Assembly (NCBI GenBank): GCA_031308135.1
Contig: JAHLJT010000631.1
Location: 33,837,522 to 33,901,521, forward strand
Length of the DNA stretch: 64,000 bases
From: Acheta domesticus
Taxonomy: Eukaryota > Arthropoda > Insecta > Orthoptera > Gryllidae
Reading direction: 5' to 3'
In this document: piece after piece, positions 1 to 9,850 of the stretch
Layout: each line of letters starts with the position of its first letter
How positions within the stretch are numbered: the first letter of the stretch is position 1
Notes under the pieces: generated by a model
What the model saw: only the letters and a program-made list of their open reading frames with translations
What the model was told of the DNA's origin: nothing
Database searches by the model: none
Position numbers and translations under genes: made by a program

Positions 1-65
1 CGTTTGTTCGCGCTCACGTTTGTACGGCGCGCGCGTTTGGTCGGCGCGCGCGTTTGTTCGCGCGC
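1..65. repeat. GC-rich ~17-bp minisatellite at gap edge
   Basis: Four imperfect tandem units of about 17 bases, each starting CGTTTG and ending in a GCGCGC-like run, fill the sequence before the gap (units start near 1, 17, 34 and 51). The array runs straight into the N block, so its true length is unknown. No coding meaning; open frames through it and the Ns are artefacts. Confidence 0.75.
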
Positions 66-1065
66 NNNNNNNNNNNNNNNNNNNNNNNNNNNNNNNNNNN
101 NNNNNNNNNNNNNNNNNNNNNNNNNNNNNNNNNNNNNNNNNNNNNNNNNNNNNNNNNNNNNNNNNNNNNNNNNNNNNNNNNNNNNNNNNNNNNNNNNNNN
201 NNNNNNNNNNNNNNNNNNNNNNNNNNNNNNNNNNNNNNNNNNNNNNNNNNNNNNNNNNNNNNNNNNNNNNNNNNNNNNNNNNNNNNNNNNNNNNNNNNNN
301 NNNNNNNNNNNNNNNNNNNNNNNNNNNNNNNNNNNNNNNNNNNNNNNNNNNNNNNNNNNNNNNNNNNNNNNNNNNNNNNNNNNNNNNNNNNNNNNNNNNN
401 NNNNNNNNNNNNNNNNNNNNNNNNNNNNNNNNNNNNNNNNNNNNNNNNNNNNNNNNNNNNNNNNNNNNNNNNNNNNNNNNNNNNNNNNNNNNNNNNNNNN
501 NNNNNNNNNNNNNNNNNNNNNNNNNNNNNNNNNNNNNNNNNNNNNNNNNNNNNNNNNNNNNNNNNNNNNNNNNNNNNNNNNNNNNNNNNNNNNNNNNNNN
601 NNNNNNNNNNNNNNNNNNNNNNNNNNNNNNNNNNNNNNNNNNNNNNNNNNNNNNNNNNNNNNNNNNNNNNNNNNNNNNNNNNNNNNNNNNNNNNNNNNNN
701 NNNNNNNNNNNNNNNNNNNNNNNNNNNNNNNNNNNNNNNNNNNNNNNNNNNNNNNNNNNNNNNNNNNNNNNNNNNNNNNNNNNNNNNNNNNNNNNNNNNN
801 NNNNNNNNNNNNNNNNNNNNNNNNNNNNNNNNNNNNNNNNNNNNNNNNNNNNNNNNNNNNNNNNNNNNNNNNNNNNNNNNNNNNNNNNNNNNNNNNNNNN
901 NNNNNNNNNNNNNNNNNNNNNNNNNNNNNNNNNNNNNNNNNNNNNNNNNNNNNNNNNNNNNNNNNNNNNNNNNNNNNNNNNNNNNNNNNNNNNNNNNNNN
1001 NNNNNNNNNNNNNNNNNNNNNNNNNNNNNNNNNNNNNNNNNNNNNNNNNNNNNNNNNNNNNNNNN
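66..1065. other. Assembly gap of exactly 1000 N
   Basis: A run of exactly 1000 N. The round number suggests a placeholder scaffold gap of unknown real size. It begins inside a GC-rich tandem repeat, a plausible cause of the assembly break. Confidence 0.99.
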
Positions 1066-1488
1066 CGCTTTGAAACAAGATGGCACGGAACGAAAGGAAA
1101 CGAAAGAGGTGAAAAAAATTGTGCCAGGGAGAGGCTCATGAGAGCTGGCAAAGGCGCTGGGACAATGAAGAAACAGGAAGGTGGACACATAAAAATCCCA
1201 GAATTAAATAAATGGATGGACAGGACACAAGCGGCAGCTGAGCTCTATGTAACACAGGCAATGAGTGGACACGGTAATTTTAATTATTATCTACACCGCT
1301 TCGGACACCGCCAGGATGCGAGGTGCAGATACTGCCAAAATCAGAGAGATGATGCAGAGCATACCCTTTTTGAGTGCGAGACCTGGAAAAGTGAAAAGGA
1401 AACTCTAGAGTCTAAGTTAGGAAAGCCAATTTTTACACTGAAACAAGGGTCTCAAATTCTCGAAAATGAAACGAAAGGTCGCAAATGA
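1066..1488 (+). pseudogene. LINE ORF2 C-terminal fragment with CCHC knuckle
   Basis: About 140 residues in one frame, open from the gap edge to the TGA at 1486-1488. Near the middle it has the pattern G-H-G-x-F-x-x-Y-L-H-R-F followed by C-x2-C-x8-H-x4-C (reading CRYC, then AEHTLFEC). This is the hallmark C-terminal knuckle after the reverse transcriptase of R1/I/jockey-group retrotransposons. No RT motif is present because the upstream part lies in the N block. This copy cannot encode a complete protein from what is visible. The frame before about 1180 is low-complexity, Lys/Glu-rich and less certain. Confidence 0.75.
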
Positions 1489-1752
1489 AGAATATATATT
1501 CACGATATGACAAAAAAAGGAGAAGACGAAAGAAATGACAAGTGAAGTTACAAAATGGTGAAGAGCTGCAGCTAAGACGCCTCCCCCTGCGAAGTAATGC
1601 CTAACGGCGGTTCCGCAGAGGGAGGATGGTCTGAACAGGGTGGCGGTTTTAGTGGGTAAACCGGCTGGGACTCCCACACTACCACGAAGTTAAATCGTGG
1701 TGCCTATAAAAGGTTTCCGCATCCCATAAACAAAAAAAAAGAAAAGAAAAAA
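1066..1752 (+). mobile_element. 3' end of an R1-clade-like LINE
   Basis: The end of a non-LTR retrotransposon ORF2, its 3' UTR and an A-rich tail (about 1731-1752, interrupted by G). The coding part closes at 1488. The UTR carries a GC-rich stretch with small hairpin potential (about 1575-1700). The 5' part is lost in the gap. The R1-like placement rests on the zinc-knuckle signature of the encoded C-terminus; other APE-type clades with the same tail motif remain possible. Confidence 0.7.
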
Positions 1753-2640
1753 ATTCTCTGGTCATGACTTCTATAACTCACATTTTCAAGATTCTTATTA
1801 TGATAACGGTATCTACGCGTGTGACCATACCAATGATTTTATCAGTATGTCATAATGACGTCGTCCAGCGGGTCCACGTCCTGACGGGGCGCTGCAGTGC
1901 TTCCATTCCCTTACTCTCCATTTTGTCACAAAAATCTGTTATCGCCTCATTGTCTTCAGTGGCCTTCTCTAAATGCTTAACGCGCACCCATGTTTATCGT
2001 GCATCGCAAACCGCCTGTCAAAGAGAATGGGTGACCTGGAGGTTCAGGGGTCTGTGCATTTTCACTCGTTTGCCCCTTGACGCTGGAACCTTGGGGGAGA
2101 GTTCTTTGCTCATTGTTCGAACGCCGGCGAGTCTTGATGACCCCGTATGTACTACGTGCTTCGATACGTTTTGCCTCTGCCTCTTCTAAGCAGTCGGGAG
2201 CTAATCCCTCCTGATCAATCGGACTGACAGATCTTTGGATTCCGGGGTGAGGGGGGGGGAGCCACTGCGGGGAAGCGTTCTGTCATGGTGATTTGCGGCT
2301 AATCTCCAAGCCAACCCTGGCTTCCCTGTTGAGGTGTATCTTCTTATTGGACTGCATGGTGGCTGGGGAGGACAGAGAAGGAAGAACTTCCATTTTGTGG
2401 GACCTAAACCCAACCCCCCTGTCCTCATCTGAAAAGAAGAAGCGGTTTTTGAATGGAGCGTGCATTTAAATAATTGAAATTCTAGAGAGTAGTTCTCAGA
2501 GAAGAGAAGAGACCGAAAAAACAGATTTCTTATGGCACGTGCCGAGAAAGGAAAACATATTTAAACATGTGAGTGCTGTCCGGTCTCGCGCGAGTCGGAC
2601 GGATGATTCATTTGGAAAGCTCCAAGCGGTGGTGAGGAGA
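1753..2640. other. No recognisable gene; possible old LINE 5' sequence
   Basis: Moderately GC-rich unique-looking sequence. A 141-codon frame (1764-2189) has no recognisable domain or splice context and is treated as chance. The last part (about 2490-2640) runs directly into the decayed LINE ORF1 and could be its leader, but nothing proves it. Confidence 0.4.
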
Positions 2641-3090
2641 AAGGGATTTTACCATTCTTTTTGAAGCACGTATCGACGAGCTGATTGAAAAAATATTAAA
2701 TACCAAAGAGGTAACTGACCTCCAAGTGGAAGTAACCGCACACCCTATCTTCAGCCCTTTGCAAGGGAGTGGTCAACCACGAAGATTTTTCTTCAAAACC
2801 TGAGGAGGAACTTCTGTCCTTCTTTAAAATTCAGGACGTCACTGAGGTATGCGGGATCTGAGATAAGAGATACTGAGGTAAGAGGATGCGATAGTAAGAA
2901 GCATGGGAGTGAGGTCTCCACTCCTACTCTGAAATGTGTCTCTTTGCCCTGGTTAAATGCCAAAGGTGCGGCCATACACAACAAAGGTGCATGGCACATA
3001 GCCCGGTATGCGCGAAGTGCGGCAACTCACTGCCCGAACCAGAATCCTGAGCTAGCCTTGCGCTGTGTGAATTGTGAAGGTGACAAACTC
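2641..3090 (+). pseudogene. Decayed LINE ORF1 (gag-like, zinc knuckles)
   Basis: Around 2955-3040 one + frame reads a CCHC knuckle pair: CQRCGHTQQRC, then C-A-K-C-G-N. After a frame slip, CVNCEGD follows (about 3064-3081). This triple-knuckle order is typical of the nucleic-acid-binding ORF1 product of R1/jockey/I-type LINEs. Several stops and at least one frameshift interrupt it, and no start can be assigned. It may belong to the same family as the LINE end at 1066-1752, but a complete ORF2 does not follow, so it is an isolated relic. Confidence 0.55.
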
Positions 3091-4500
3091 TAACAAGTGA
3101 CTTCCTTTCTTAAGGAGAGGGAGATTAATAAAATCTGAGTCACGGAGAAAGTGTTCTTTCCGGAGGCCAAACGACTGTACCTAATGAAGAATTCTGTCAA
3201 TCTCAGTGGATCCTTCTCCAGTGTCTTCTCCAAGTCAGTTAATGCATCACCGAGTTGCCTAACTACTTCTGCTGGTCCCCCAGTACCGCAATTATGTCTC
3301 TCTTGTGACCTTTTCTGAAGAAACATCGCCCTTGTGACGCGGGATAATAATTCCCAGCAAATGAAATAGGCCAAGGAAGTTACTTAGCCGACGAAGCCTA
3401 ACCAAACATCCACTTCCATTCAGCCCTGCATGAAGGTCGTTGTAACTCGACAATCCATCCCGGATTCTCTTTTAAGCCTGGACCTCTGTAAACTTCTGAG
3501 ACTCGTTCTGAGCGATTACTCAGCATGTCGAGCAGTGCTCAGGAGGACTCTGCCTTGGAGGAAACTTCAGCCGGAGTTCAAAAATTCAGACAAATTTTTG
3601 ACCCTGGGAGACTAATTGTTTGTCTGAGATGGATTCAAATCCGTAGCTCGTTTCTCGCAATCATGTCGGATTTCTCTCACTTCTCATGTCAGTAGTATTG
3701 CGGTCTCCTCAAGACGCACTTCTCATCGCGTCAATGCCCTGTTTGTTTTCATTCATATCCGAGACATTTCTATGCTTTTAAATCGAAAATAGTTAAAATG
3801 ACAAAGTCTGGTAAAACCAGTGTGGAGTATTATTGTTACGTTCGTTTCTGGTACAGTGTTGCCAACGGGGGAAAGTTATAACAGATTGTTGAAAAATGCA
3901 TATCTACACTAATTAGGATTCAGTGTCAGAGGCACTGAAAAGCCTGAGTTCCGAAACGTTCTGCAGAGGGTGTTGAACGAAGGTGTACAAATGATCGATG
4001 GTCAAGAGTATATATTTTGCATTTTCATCGCCAAAGCTTCAGAGAGGACCGTAGAACCACACGGATAATAGTTACTTTTGTTCGACGAACGTGGTCCACA
4101 AAAATAATAGGACCTTGAAATATCCTGAAATTTCATCATTGTCGAGGCCAATTCCACGTGATAAATATGATCGATTGTCCATTTTCTGGGGTACTAGCTC
4201 TTGCACCGTAGAGAGTTCCGTTCGTCGCAAGACATCATTGTCAATTGATAATTTTCAAAACTGCACCAACAAAACAATTTTTTGGTGTTTCATTGACACA
4301 AGAAAAATGTTTCCAAAGATTTAATGGTATGACTAAAATAATTCTTGCCATTTGTATTTCAGTTTTCTATTATCAAACAACTTCTTTTTAATGCGAATGG
4401 ATGCTGCAAATACAAAATCGTACCTATGAGCTTGGTACAAAATGAATCCAATACGGTGTAAAGTGGGATACATAATCCTATCTCTCCGATTTCTTAAGCG
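3091..4500. other. No gene seen
   Basis: Mixed-composition sequence. Short frames (for example 3090-3374 minus, 3430-3615 plus) show no known motif. The first 500 bases may be further eroded LINE sequence. Nothing else is supported. Confidence 0.4.
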
Positions 4501-4799
4501 TATACTGTCAGAAATTTCCGCATTACTTTTAATGTAAAAGTACATTAAAGTATCATGTACGTAAATGAAATTTAATGTACACTTACAGTAATTTTAAAGT
4601 ACGTGTGCATTAAATGTAATGTATGTGTACAATTAAATTTACTGTATGCGTGTACATTAAATTTACTGTACATGTACATTAAATTTACTGTACGTGCACA
4701 TTAAATTCCATTTACGTACATGGTACTTAATTTAATGTACTTTTACATTAAAATTACTGTATGAGTGCATGAAATTTACTGTACATGTACTGACTTCAA

Positions 4800-4945
4800 A
4801 ATTTAAAATTTGTTCAAAGAATTGTCACCCCGACCAGGATTCAAACCCGGGTCACCTGGTTTATGCCCAGTTGCTCTAACCACTATCCTATCGAGACAAC
4901 CAATTCTCTGAACATGTTCTTAGGCCTGATGAATTGCCCGTTGGG
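4800..4945 (-). repeat. tRNA-derived SINE-like block, copy 1
   Basis: Read on the minus strand, about 4820-4905 resembles a tRNA. It has an A-box-like region TAGTGGTTAGAGC, a 4-bp anticodon-like stem closing a 7-base loop, a 5-bp T-arm-like stem and the B-box-like GGTTTGAATCC (complement of 4837-4847). The loop lacks T33, so this is a tRNA-derived relic rather than a working tRNA gene. It recurs with its flanks about 250 bp downstream. Confidence 0.55.
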
Positions 4946-4961
4946 ATTTTTACAATTGTCA

Positions 4962-5040
4962 CCTTTTTGGACGCGTTTGCGCTCGGAAATATGACCCGCA
5001 GTCGTAAAGATTACTACGTTCTGACCTTGTTACTGAGTAA
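4962..5040. repeat. Internal ~75-bp repeat, copy 1
   Basis: A block starting TTTTTGGACGCGTTTGCGCTCGG and ending GACCTTGTTAC recurs at about 5342-5412 with roughly 80-90% identity by eye. It lies between the two tRNA-like blocks and shows that the middle of the 4501-6110 element was built by segmental duplication. Confidence 0.6.
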
Positions 5041-5049
5041 CAAATGTAT

Positions 5050-5165
5050 TTTACTATTTAAATTTGTTCGCCGAATAGTCACCCGACCGGGATTCGAACC
5101 CACTGAGCTATTGCGACATCCAATTGCTTGAGCAGGTTCTTAGGCGTGATGTATTGCCCGCTATG
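5050..5165 (-). repeat. tRNA-derived SINE-like block, copy 2 (shortened)
   Basis: This repeats the 4800-4945 block. The minus-strand B box GGTTCGAATCC (complement of 5090-5100) is preserved, but about 20 bases between the T-arm and the anticodon part are deleted. Flanking phrases such as GTTCTTAGGCxTGATGxATTGCCCG are shared with copy 1. It is too broken to be a tRNA gene. Confidence 0.55.
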
Positions 5166-5242
5166 ATATGTATAATACATATCATATAATATAATAACAA
5201 TATAATATATTGTTTACGTATACAGAACATATTTCTTTAGAC

Positions 5243-5290
<48 letters not shown>
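5243..5290. repeat. (TA)n microsatellite
   Basis: About 46 bases of uninterrupted TA dinucleotides inside the foldback-like element. Confidence 0.95.
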
Positions 5291-5296
<6 letters not shown>

Positions 5297-5341
5297 GTCT
5301 ATAGAATTGTATATATTACGTATAATTGTCACTACTTCACA

Positions 5342-5412
5342 TATTTTGGACGCGTTCACGCTCGGAAATATGTTTCGTAGCCGTAAAGAATACTAAATTC
5401 TGACCTTGTTAC
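5342..5412. repeat. Internal ~75-bp repeat, copy 2
   Basis: Second copy of the 4962-5040 block (TTTTGGACGCGTTCACGCTCGG to GACCTTGTTAC). The sequence after it resumes the fragment GACAATTCTTTG, also found beside the tRNA-like block. Confidence 0.6.
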
Positions 5413-6110
5413 AGTGACAATTCTTTGAAAAAAAATTAATATTTCCGGTGAATTTGAAAAAATTGTTTACTAAAGAATTACCGTGCTATGTAGGTCCCTA
5501 CAATTGTATTATTGGATTTTTTACAATTTTATTTGTTTTATTATTTGAATGTAAATCCGAATTTTAAAATTTATATTTTTGTATATATGTTGAAAATATA
5601 TTTTACATTTATTATACAAGTTCAAATAGCGGAAGAAAATATTTCTAAGTTTTTAAACAGTATCTGTGCTCCATACATACCATAATTATTTATCAAATCT
5701 CCGTGAATTTTAATTTAAACATTAAATTTAACGACGAATTATATTAATCTCTCTTTAATGTAGGGAAAGGTATATTAAGTTTTATGTACCGATGTATATT
5801 AAATCTACATTAATTTTAATTTAAACATTATATTTAATGTACAACACATTAATTTTGGTTAGTTTTAAAGGTACATTAAGTTTAATGTATTCCTACAATA
5901 CATTTACATTGATCAATACAAACACATTAATCTCGTTTTAACGTACACGGTACATCAAATGTAATGTACTACAGCACATTAAATCTACATTGCTTTTAAT
6001 TCAAACATTAAATTGAATGTACATGTACATTAATGCCGTTTTAATGTACACTGTACATTAAATTTAATGTGAAAAAGTGCATTAAATTTAATGTAATTTC
6101 TGACAGTGTA

Positions 6111-6600
6111 GACTGTCTAGGAAGAATCATTTCCGAAAAAATAACATAAAAGTGTCTCATTGTTTTGTGATCTTTCAAGGAGGTGAAGACGGCAAATACT
6201 CGTAATATCACCTGTCAAAAACATATTTTTTCACACAAAGTTATTTTCTGGGTTGTAACCTCTTTGTCTGCAATATCGTATCGTATAGTTGACAGATATA
6301 CCGGACGCTGTAGACTGGATCTATCTCAGGCCGTTGTGTTTTTCAGTACGGAGCGTTATCCTAATACTTATCTCTTTTATTGGGACGCGCCGTGTATGCG
6401 TGAGATATTCTCTCATGTGAAGCAATGCTCCAGTGCTTCGGGTGGAGGTTGCAGAAAAAGATGCGTAGGGCTGGGCGATAGTGAAAAGCTTCATCGACCA
6501 TTTCATGTGAAATCAAACAGTATAAAATGCAAATAAACAACAAAAAGTGGAAATATGTGAAAATGTGTACTTACTGCTCGAATATTGTCAGATGTCTCCA
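6111..6600. other. No gene seen
   Basis: AT-rich sequence. The 117-codon frame at 6183-6536 has no recognisable domain and overlaps equally long minus-strand frames, so it is regarded as chance. Confidence 0.4.
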
Positions 6601-6604
6601 AAGA

Positions 6605-6930
6605 CATGTTACAAAGTTCTAGGCCATGTCAAAGATTCAAAGATGAACACTTTTTCCCTGTGGACTTGTGGTTAGAAAATCCAAGTAATGGAGTTAACAC
6701 ATGTGACATATGTCCCTGATTAGTAGGCAACTTGTCATGCGTTGGTATTTGACAGATCACGTTCTCATGCAAAGATATTTCGTATACCCGTCAAACACGA
6801 ATGCATGATGGTTGCCTACCAACAAGGGGCAAATGACATGTTTAACTCCGTTATGAGAAATGTCCACCACAAGTTTCTTGGAAAACAGGTATTCATGTTT
6901 GGTTCCCCTACATGCCCGAAACGTGTGTAA
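6605..6930. mobile_element. Foldback (MITE-like) element with ~130-bp inverted arms
   Basis: The left arm (about 6605-6753) and right arm (about 6790-6930) are inverted copies. Matching landmarks are ACTTGTGGT 6664-6672 with its complement at 6866-6874, GGAGTTAA 6690-6697 with 6842-6849, and GTAGGCAAC 6723-6731 with 6811-6819. The apex pair is at 6735-6753 with 6790-6808. The loop is about 36 bases. There is no coding capacity. A diverged one-arm copy lies at about 16085-16260, so this is a dispersed family and not a chance hairpin. Confidence 0.65.
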
Positions 6931-7720
6931 CCTTTAATCTGTACAAGGACATGCACTTGTGAGTACAATATGTAAATATGTACTATACAGAGTGAGCACA
7001 TTAAACATCAACATATCGTGGTTTGACCTTTAAAGAGTTCATTTAAAAACACGTAATTGTGTAATATCCGAGTGTTATTGGTGCCAAAGCCTCGCATGTA
7101 GAATCTGCAACTTCCTCCTCCTCCTCATCCCATCATTAAGAATTACTGAATGTTTTGAAGTGGAATTCGTGATACGTGTCCCCCACCCCCACTTTCCACG
7201 GATTGGAGATGCCCAGAAGAGGCGAATAAAGAGATCAAAGAAGGCTTCAGATCCTCTTATGTAGAGAAAGGCGTAAGGAGCATATCTCTAGGCTTAGAAA
7301 ACCAGGTTTGAACATCGGACGCGCCGTTTTCAACTTACTCATAATAGATGCCAAGAAACGGATATTTAACCGGGATGGCATTTGAGCAAGCCTAATTAAG
7401 ACCCGCTCTCTTGAACGTAATAAAGGGAAAGTAAAATCCATCTCCTCTTGGTATCTGTACGCATATGTACATCAGGAATAAAATAGGTGATATGCATTGT
7501 AATGAAACAATGATGGAATGAGGGGACGCACTCTGTCCACCACATGTTCCATCTGCTGAGTATTCTCTTGGTGGATGGAGAGTGTTTTGAACCTCGTTAT
7601 TCAAAGGTTAGGTAGCCCGGTACGTTGCGGGTTGTCCTACACAATTTCGGTAGGAAGCGACAGTAATGGATTCAGTCCAACCGTACAAATTGTATAACGA
7701 ACATTTTAATCGTAAATTGA
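6931..7720. other. No gene seen
   Basis: Ordinary mixed sequence with only short frames lacking known motifs or splice context. Confidence 0.4.
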
Positions 7721-7724
7721 TCGG

Positions 7725-7960
7725 TGGTTCCGGCTGGCCGCACAACACTCTGGAGAAATGCTTGCCTTGCCCTTTCGTTGTGTGTGCTTTGCGTCCCCAG
7801 CCTTGCGCAAGGTCGCCGTAATGAATCGATGATCGGGAGCGATCGCAAGGCGAGCGTCTGGCATTCCTCCACGCGCCGCGCCCCCGCCGCACCTTGCAGA
7901 CCGCAGCGCCTCCCGGCTCGGAGGGCGGGCGCGGAAAATGCTCGTTTGCGGCCTTTTGTG
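7725..7960. other. GC/CpG-rich island
   Basis: GC-rich stretch with many CpG dinucleotides (densest about 7840-7935) in an AT-rich setting. Overlapping frames on both strands (for example 7608-8024 minus, 7724-8062 plus) are composition-driven (Arg/Ala/Pro-rich) with no domain. It could be a promoter or enhancer island, or a GC-rich repeat; the sequence alone does not decide. Confidence 0.45.
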
Positions 7961-8800
7961 CTGCTGTACATTTTCTCCCTACTCTGTAGTACAGGTAGGA
8001 AAAGTACTGGGATCGCCTCAACAATACGATATCGAATTTTCGGTCTTAAAATCGCTGTTTAAAATTCTTTTGAGGACCAACTTCGTACTTGCATCAGAAT
8101 TAAGGTCTGCTAGTACTGTTCCAAAGATTATTCAGGTTCGTGCAAGTGGTGAGGAGATACATGTAATTTGGTTCTAACTGTCCGATTAGAAGATTTTGAG
8201 CTGAAACTTTCTCTATCCACTTGTGCCGTTCCGGAGATTAAGACAGTGTTCTGAAAAGTGACTAACAATTTTTCTTTAATTTTTTGTTCGAATACAGGAG
8301 AGAGCATTTAATGTTCGATATTATTTACAACCTTCGAAGTTTTGAAAATTACGAAGTTCACATTTTTCGAATCTGTCTTCAATGTTGAAAGCCTGAGATT
8401 TCTTTCTGGATGCGATTTGTCTCTCAATTTTGATGTTTAAATGATGTTACGCGCTTAAAAAAATTACAGTTGAGTAATATTCCTAAGAGGAGGAAAAGTT
8501 TCTGTCTACCGCACATTCCACTAGTTTAAATGGCGGAATGCGATTGTCAGTGGAGAGACAATGGACGTTTTGCTGCTTGAATGCGTGTGCCGGTGCATGT
8601 AATGCCACCGCCCTGTCTGATGAGTAGAAGACGTGATGAAATGCTACTACCGACTTTTGATGCGCAATGCCGACATTGATGTTTTCTTTCCTCGAAGAAG
8701 ATAATGCAGATTATTGAAATGAAGTACATGTTGGCATGGTTTCAGATCTTGAGAAGGTATTTGACGTCATTCTCGTATTGGAGCGCATTGTAGAACAGAA
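7961..8800. other. No gene seen
   Basis: AT-rich, no recognisable coding, RNA or repeat structure. Confidence 0.4.
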
Positions 8801-8910
8801 CTGCCCGAGGCACCGCGTCGGACTCGCGTCGCCGCGGCGCTCGAGGGAGAAGGCGCGTGGGTGCGCGAGCACGTGCGCCTCCCGCGCACGCAGCTTTCGA
8901 AATCACCATC
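8800..8910. other. Small GC/CpG-rich island
   Basis: Short CpG-dense stretch (about 8808-8895) immediately upstream of a pyrimidine-rich tandem repeat. Open frames here are compositional. Confidence 0.4.
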
Positions 8911-8960
8911 CAGCTTCCTTGCTCTGCTTTGCCTCTCCTTTCCTCGCTTTCCCTATCCTT

Positions 8961-9041
8961 ACCTCGCTTTGCCTCGCTTTGCCCTCGCTTTGCCTCGCTT
9001 TGCCTCGCTGTGCCTCGCTGTGCCTCGCTTTGCCTCGCTTT
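8961..9041. repeat. 10-bp pyrimidine-rich minisatellite, ~8 units
   Basis: Eight tandem units of TGCCTCGCTT and variants (two units carry GCTGT). A longer C/T-rich tract follows to about 9360. The + strand is strongly pyrimidine-biased. The long Ser/Leu/Phe-rich frames over it are by-products of the repeat. Confidence 0.85.
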
Positions 9042-9380
9042 GCTTTACCTCTTATTGCATTGACTTCCCTTCCCTTCAATTTTTCTGCATTCCATTCCCT
9101 CCTCTGATCTGTTCGCTTACTATCTCCTTCCTTTGCTTAACCTGCTGTACTCTTCCCTGGCTTCACTTTTCTTCCTTCGCTTATCGACCACTTCCCTTTT
9201 TATTGTCTCATGTTCCCTTTCCTTCTGTTGCATCCCTATCTAATTCCTTTCATTAATTCTGCCTATATCCTTCCTTTCATCGCTTCACAATACCTACCCT
9301 AACCTATCGTACCCTCCCTTGTTCCCTTGCCTTCCATTCTCGTTTGCCTTTCTTTCTCTTCTCCTTTTCAGTGATCCCCT
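9042..9380. repeat. C/T-rich (polypyrimidine) tract
   Basis: Continuation of the minisatellite as degenerate CCTT/TTCC-rich sequence; low complexity, no gene. Confidence 0.6.
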
Positions 9381-9599
9381 CGATTCTTTTATTGTCCACC
9401 TTGTCCATGCAGTTTGAGGAGCTCTTAGGAGTTTCTGGTCGGAGAGTGGATAAATGGATTATGGAGATGCCTGGCACAACGTGCGGGCAAGACATAATGA
9501 GAACACCCATACAGTTGCGTGTATGTGCACACCGCGACGGGGACTGCGCTCTTCTGGGGTCAGCCGCTTGTCCTGTTTTGGTGTCCCGCCCCATTCAGA

Positions 9600-9850
9600 T
9601 CTCGAACCTCCCCTCACATGACACGGCTGTGGCAGGGTTGAGAGCGCGGGGCGCAGGGCGCTGGCTCAGAGAGAGGGCGTCGCGAGGCGTCCTCAATCCT
9701 CGGCGGAGCTCTGGTCTGGGAATAAGCGGACCTTGACATTCCTCGGCGGAAAATGCAAAAATATTCGTGTGTGTCGTGGAAGGGGCCCCTGAGGTAAAAG
9801 CGAGCGCAAACGGAGAGCCCCCTCCCCTCCGACCGTCTTATATCTTTTCA
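9600..9850. other. GC/CpG-rich island
   Basis: CpG-dense sequence (densest about 9640-9720), then a G-rich stretch with GGGGCCCC. No credible exon was recognised. Confidence 0.4.

Larger units (their letters stand above)
4501..6110. mobile_element. TA-flanked foldback-like DNA element with subterminal palindrome arrays
   Basis: The two ends are inverted repeats of each other: TACTGTCAGAAATT at 4503-4516, and the complement of CACTGTCAGAAATT at 6095-6108 (13 of 14 match). Both are bordered outside by TA. Just inside each end are clusters of TACATTAAAT/ATTTAATGTA half-sites (about 4525-4795 and 5800-6095), including the 16-bp perfect palindrome ACATTAAATTTAATGT at 6055-6070. The middle holds two tRNA-like blocks and a (TA)n tract. 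No transposase frame is visible, so the element is non-autonomous. The TA target duplication suggests a Tc1/mariner-like mobiliser (inference). Confidence 0.65.

Noticed and set aside
4..1488. Long open frames through the N block
   Set aside because: Open only because N is translated as X; just the part after 1065 is real sequence.
1764..2189. 141-codon + frame
   Set aside because: No domain, splice context or repeat match; length is within chance for this composition.
4820..4905. Functional tRNA gene on the minus strand
   Set aside because: Cloverleaf is imperfect, the anticodon loop lacks T33 and the block is duplicated with a deletion; better read as a tRNA-derived repeat.
8736..9256. 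Ser/Leu/Phe-rich frames of 123 and 131 codons
   Set aside because: Produced by the C/T minisatellite; they exist in several frames at once.
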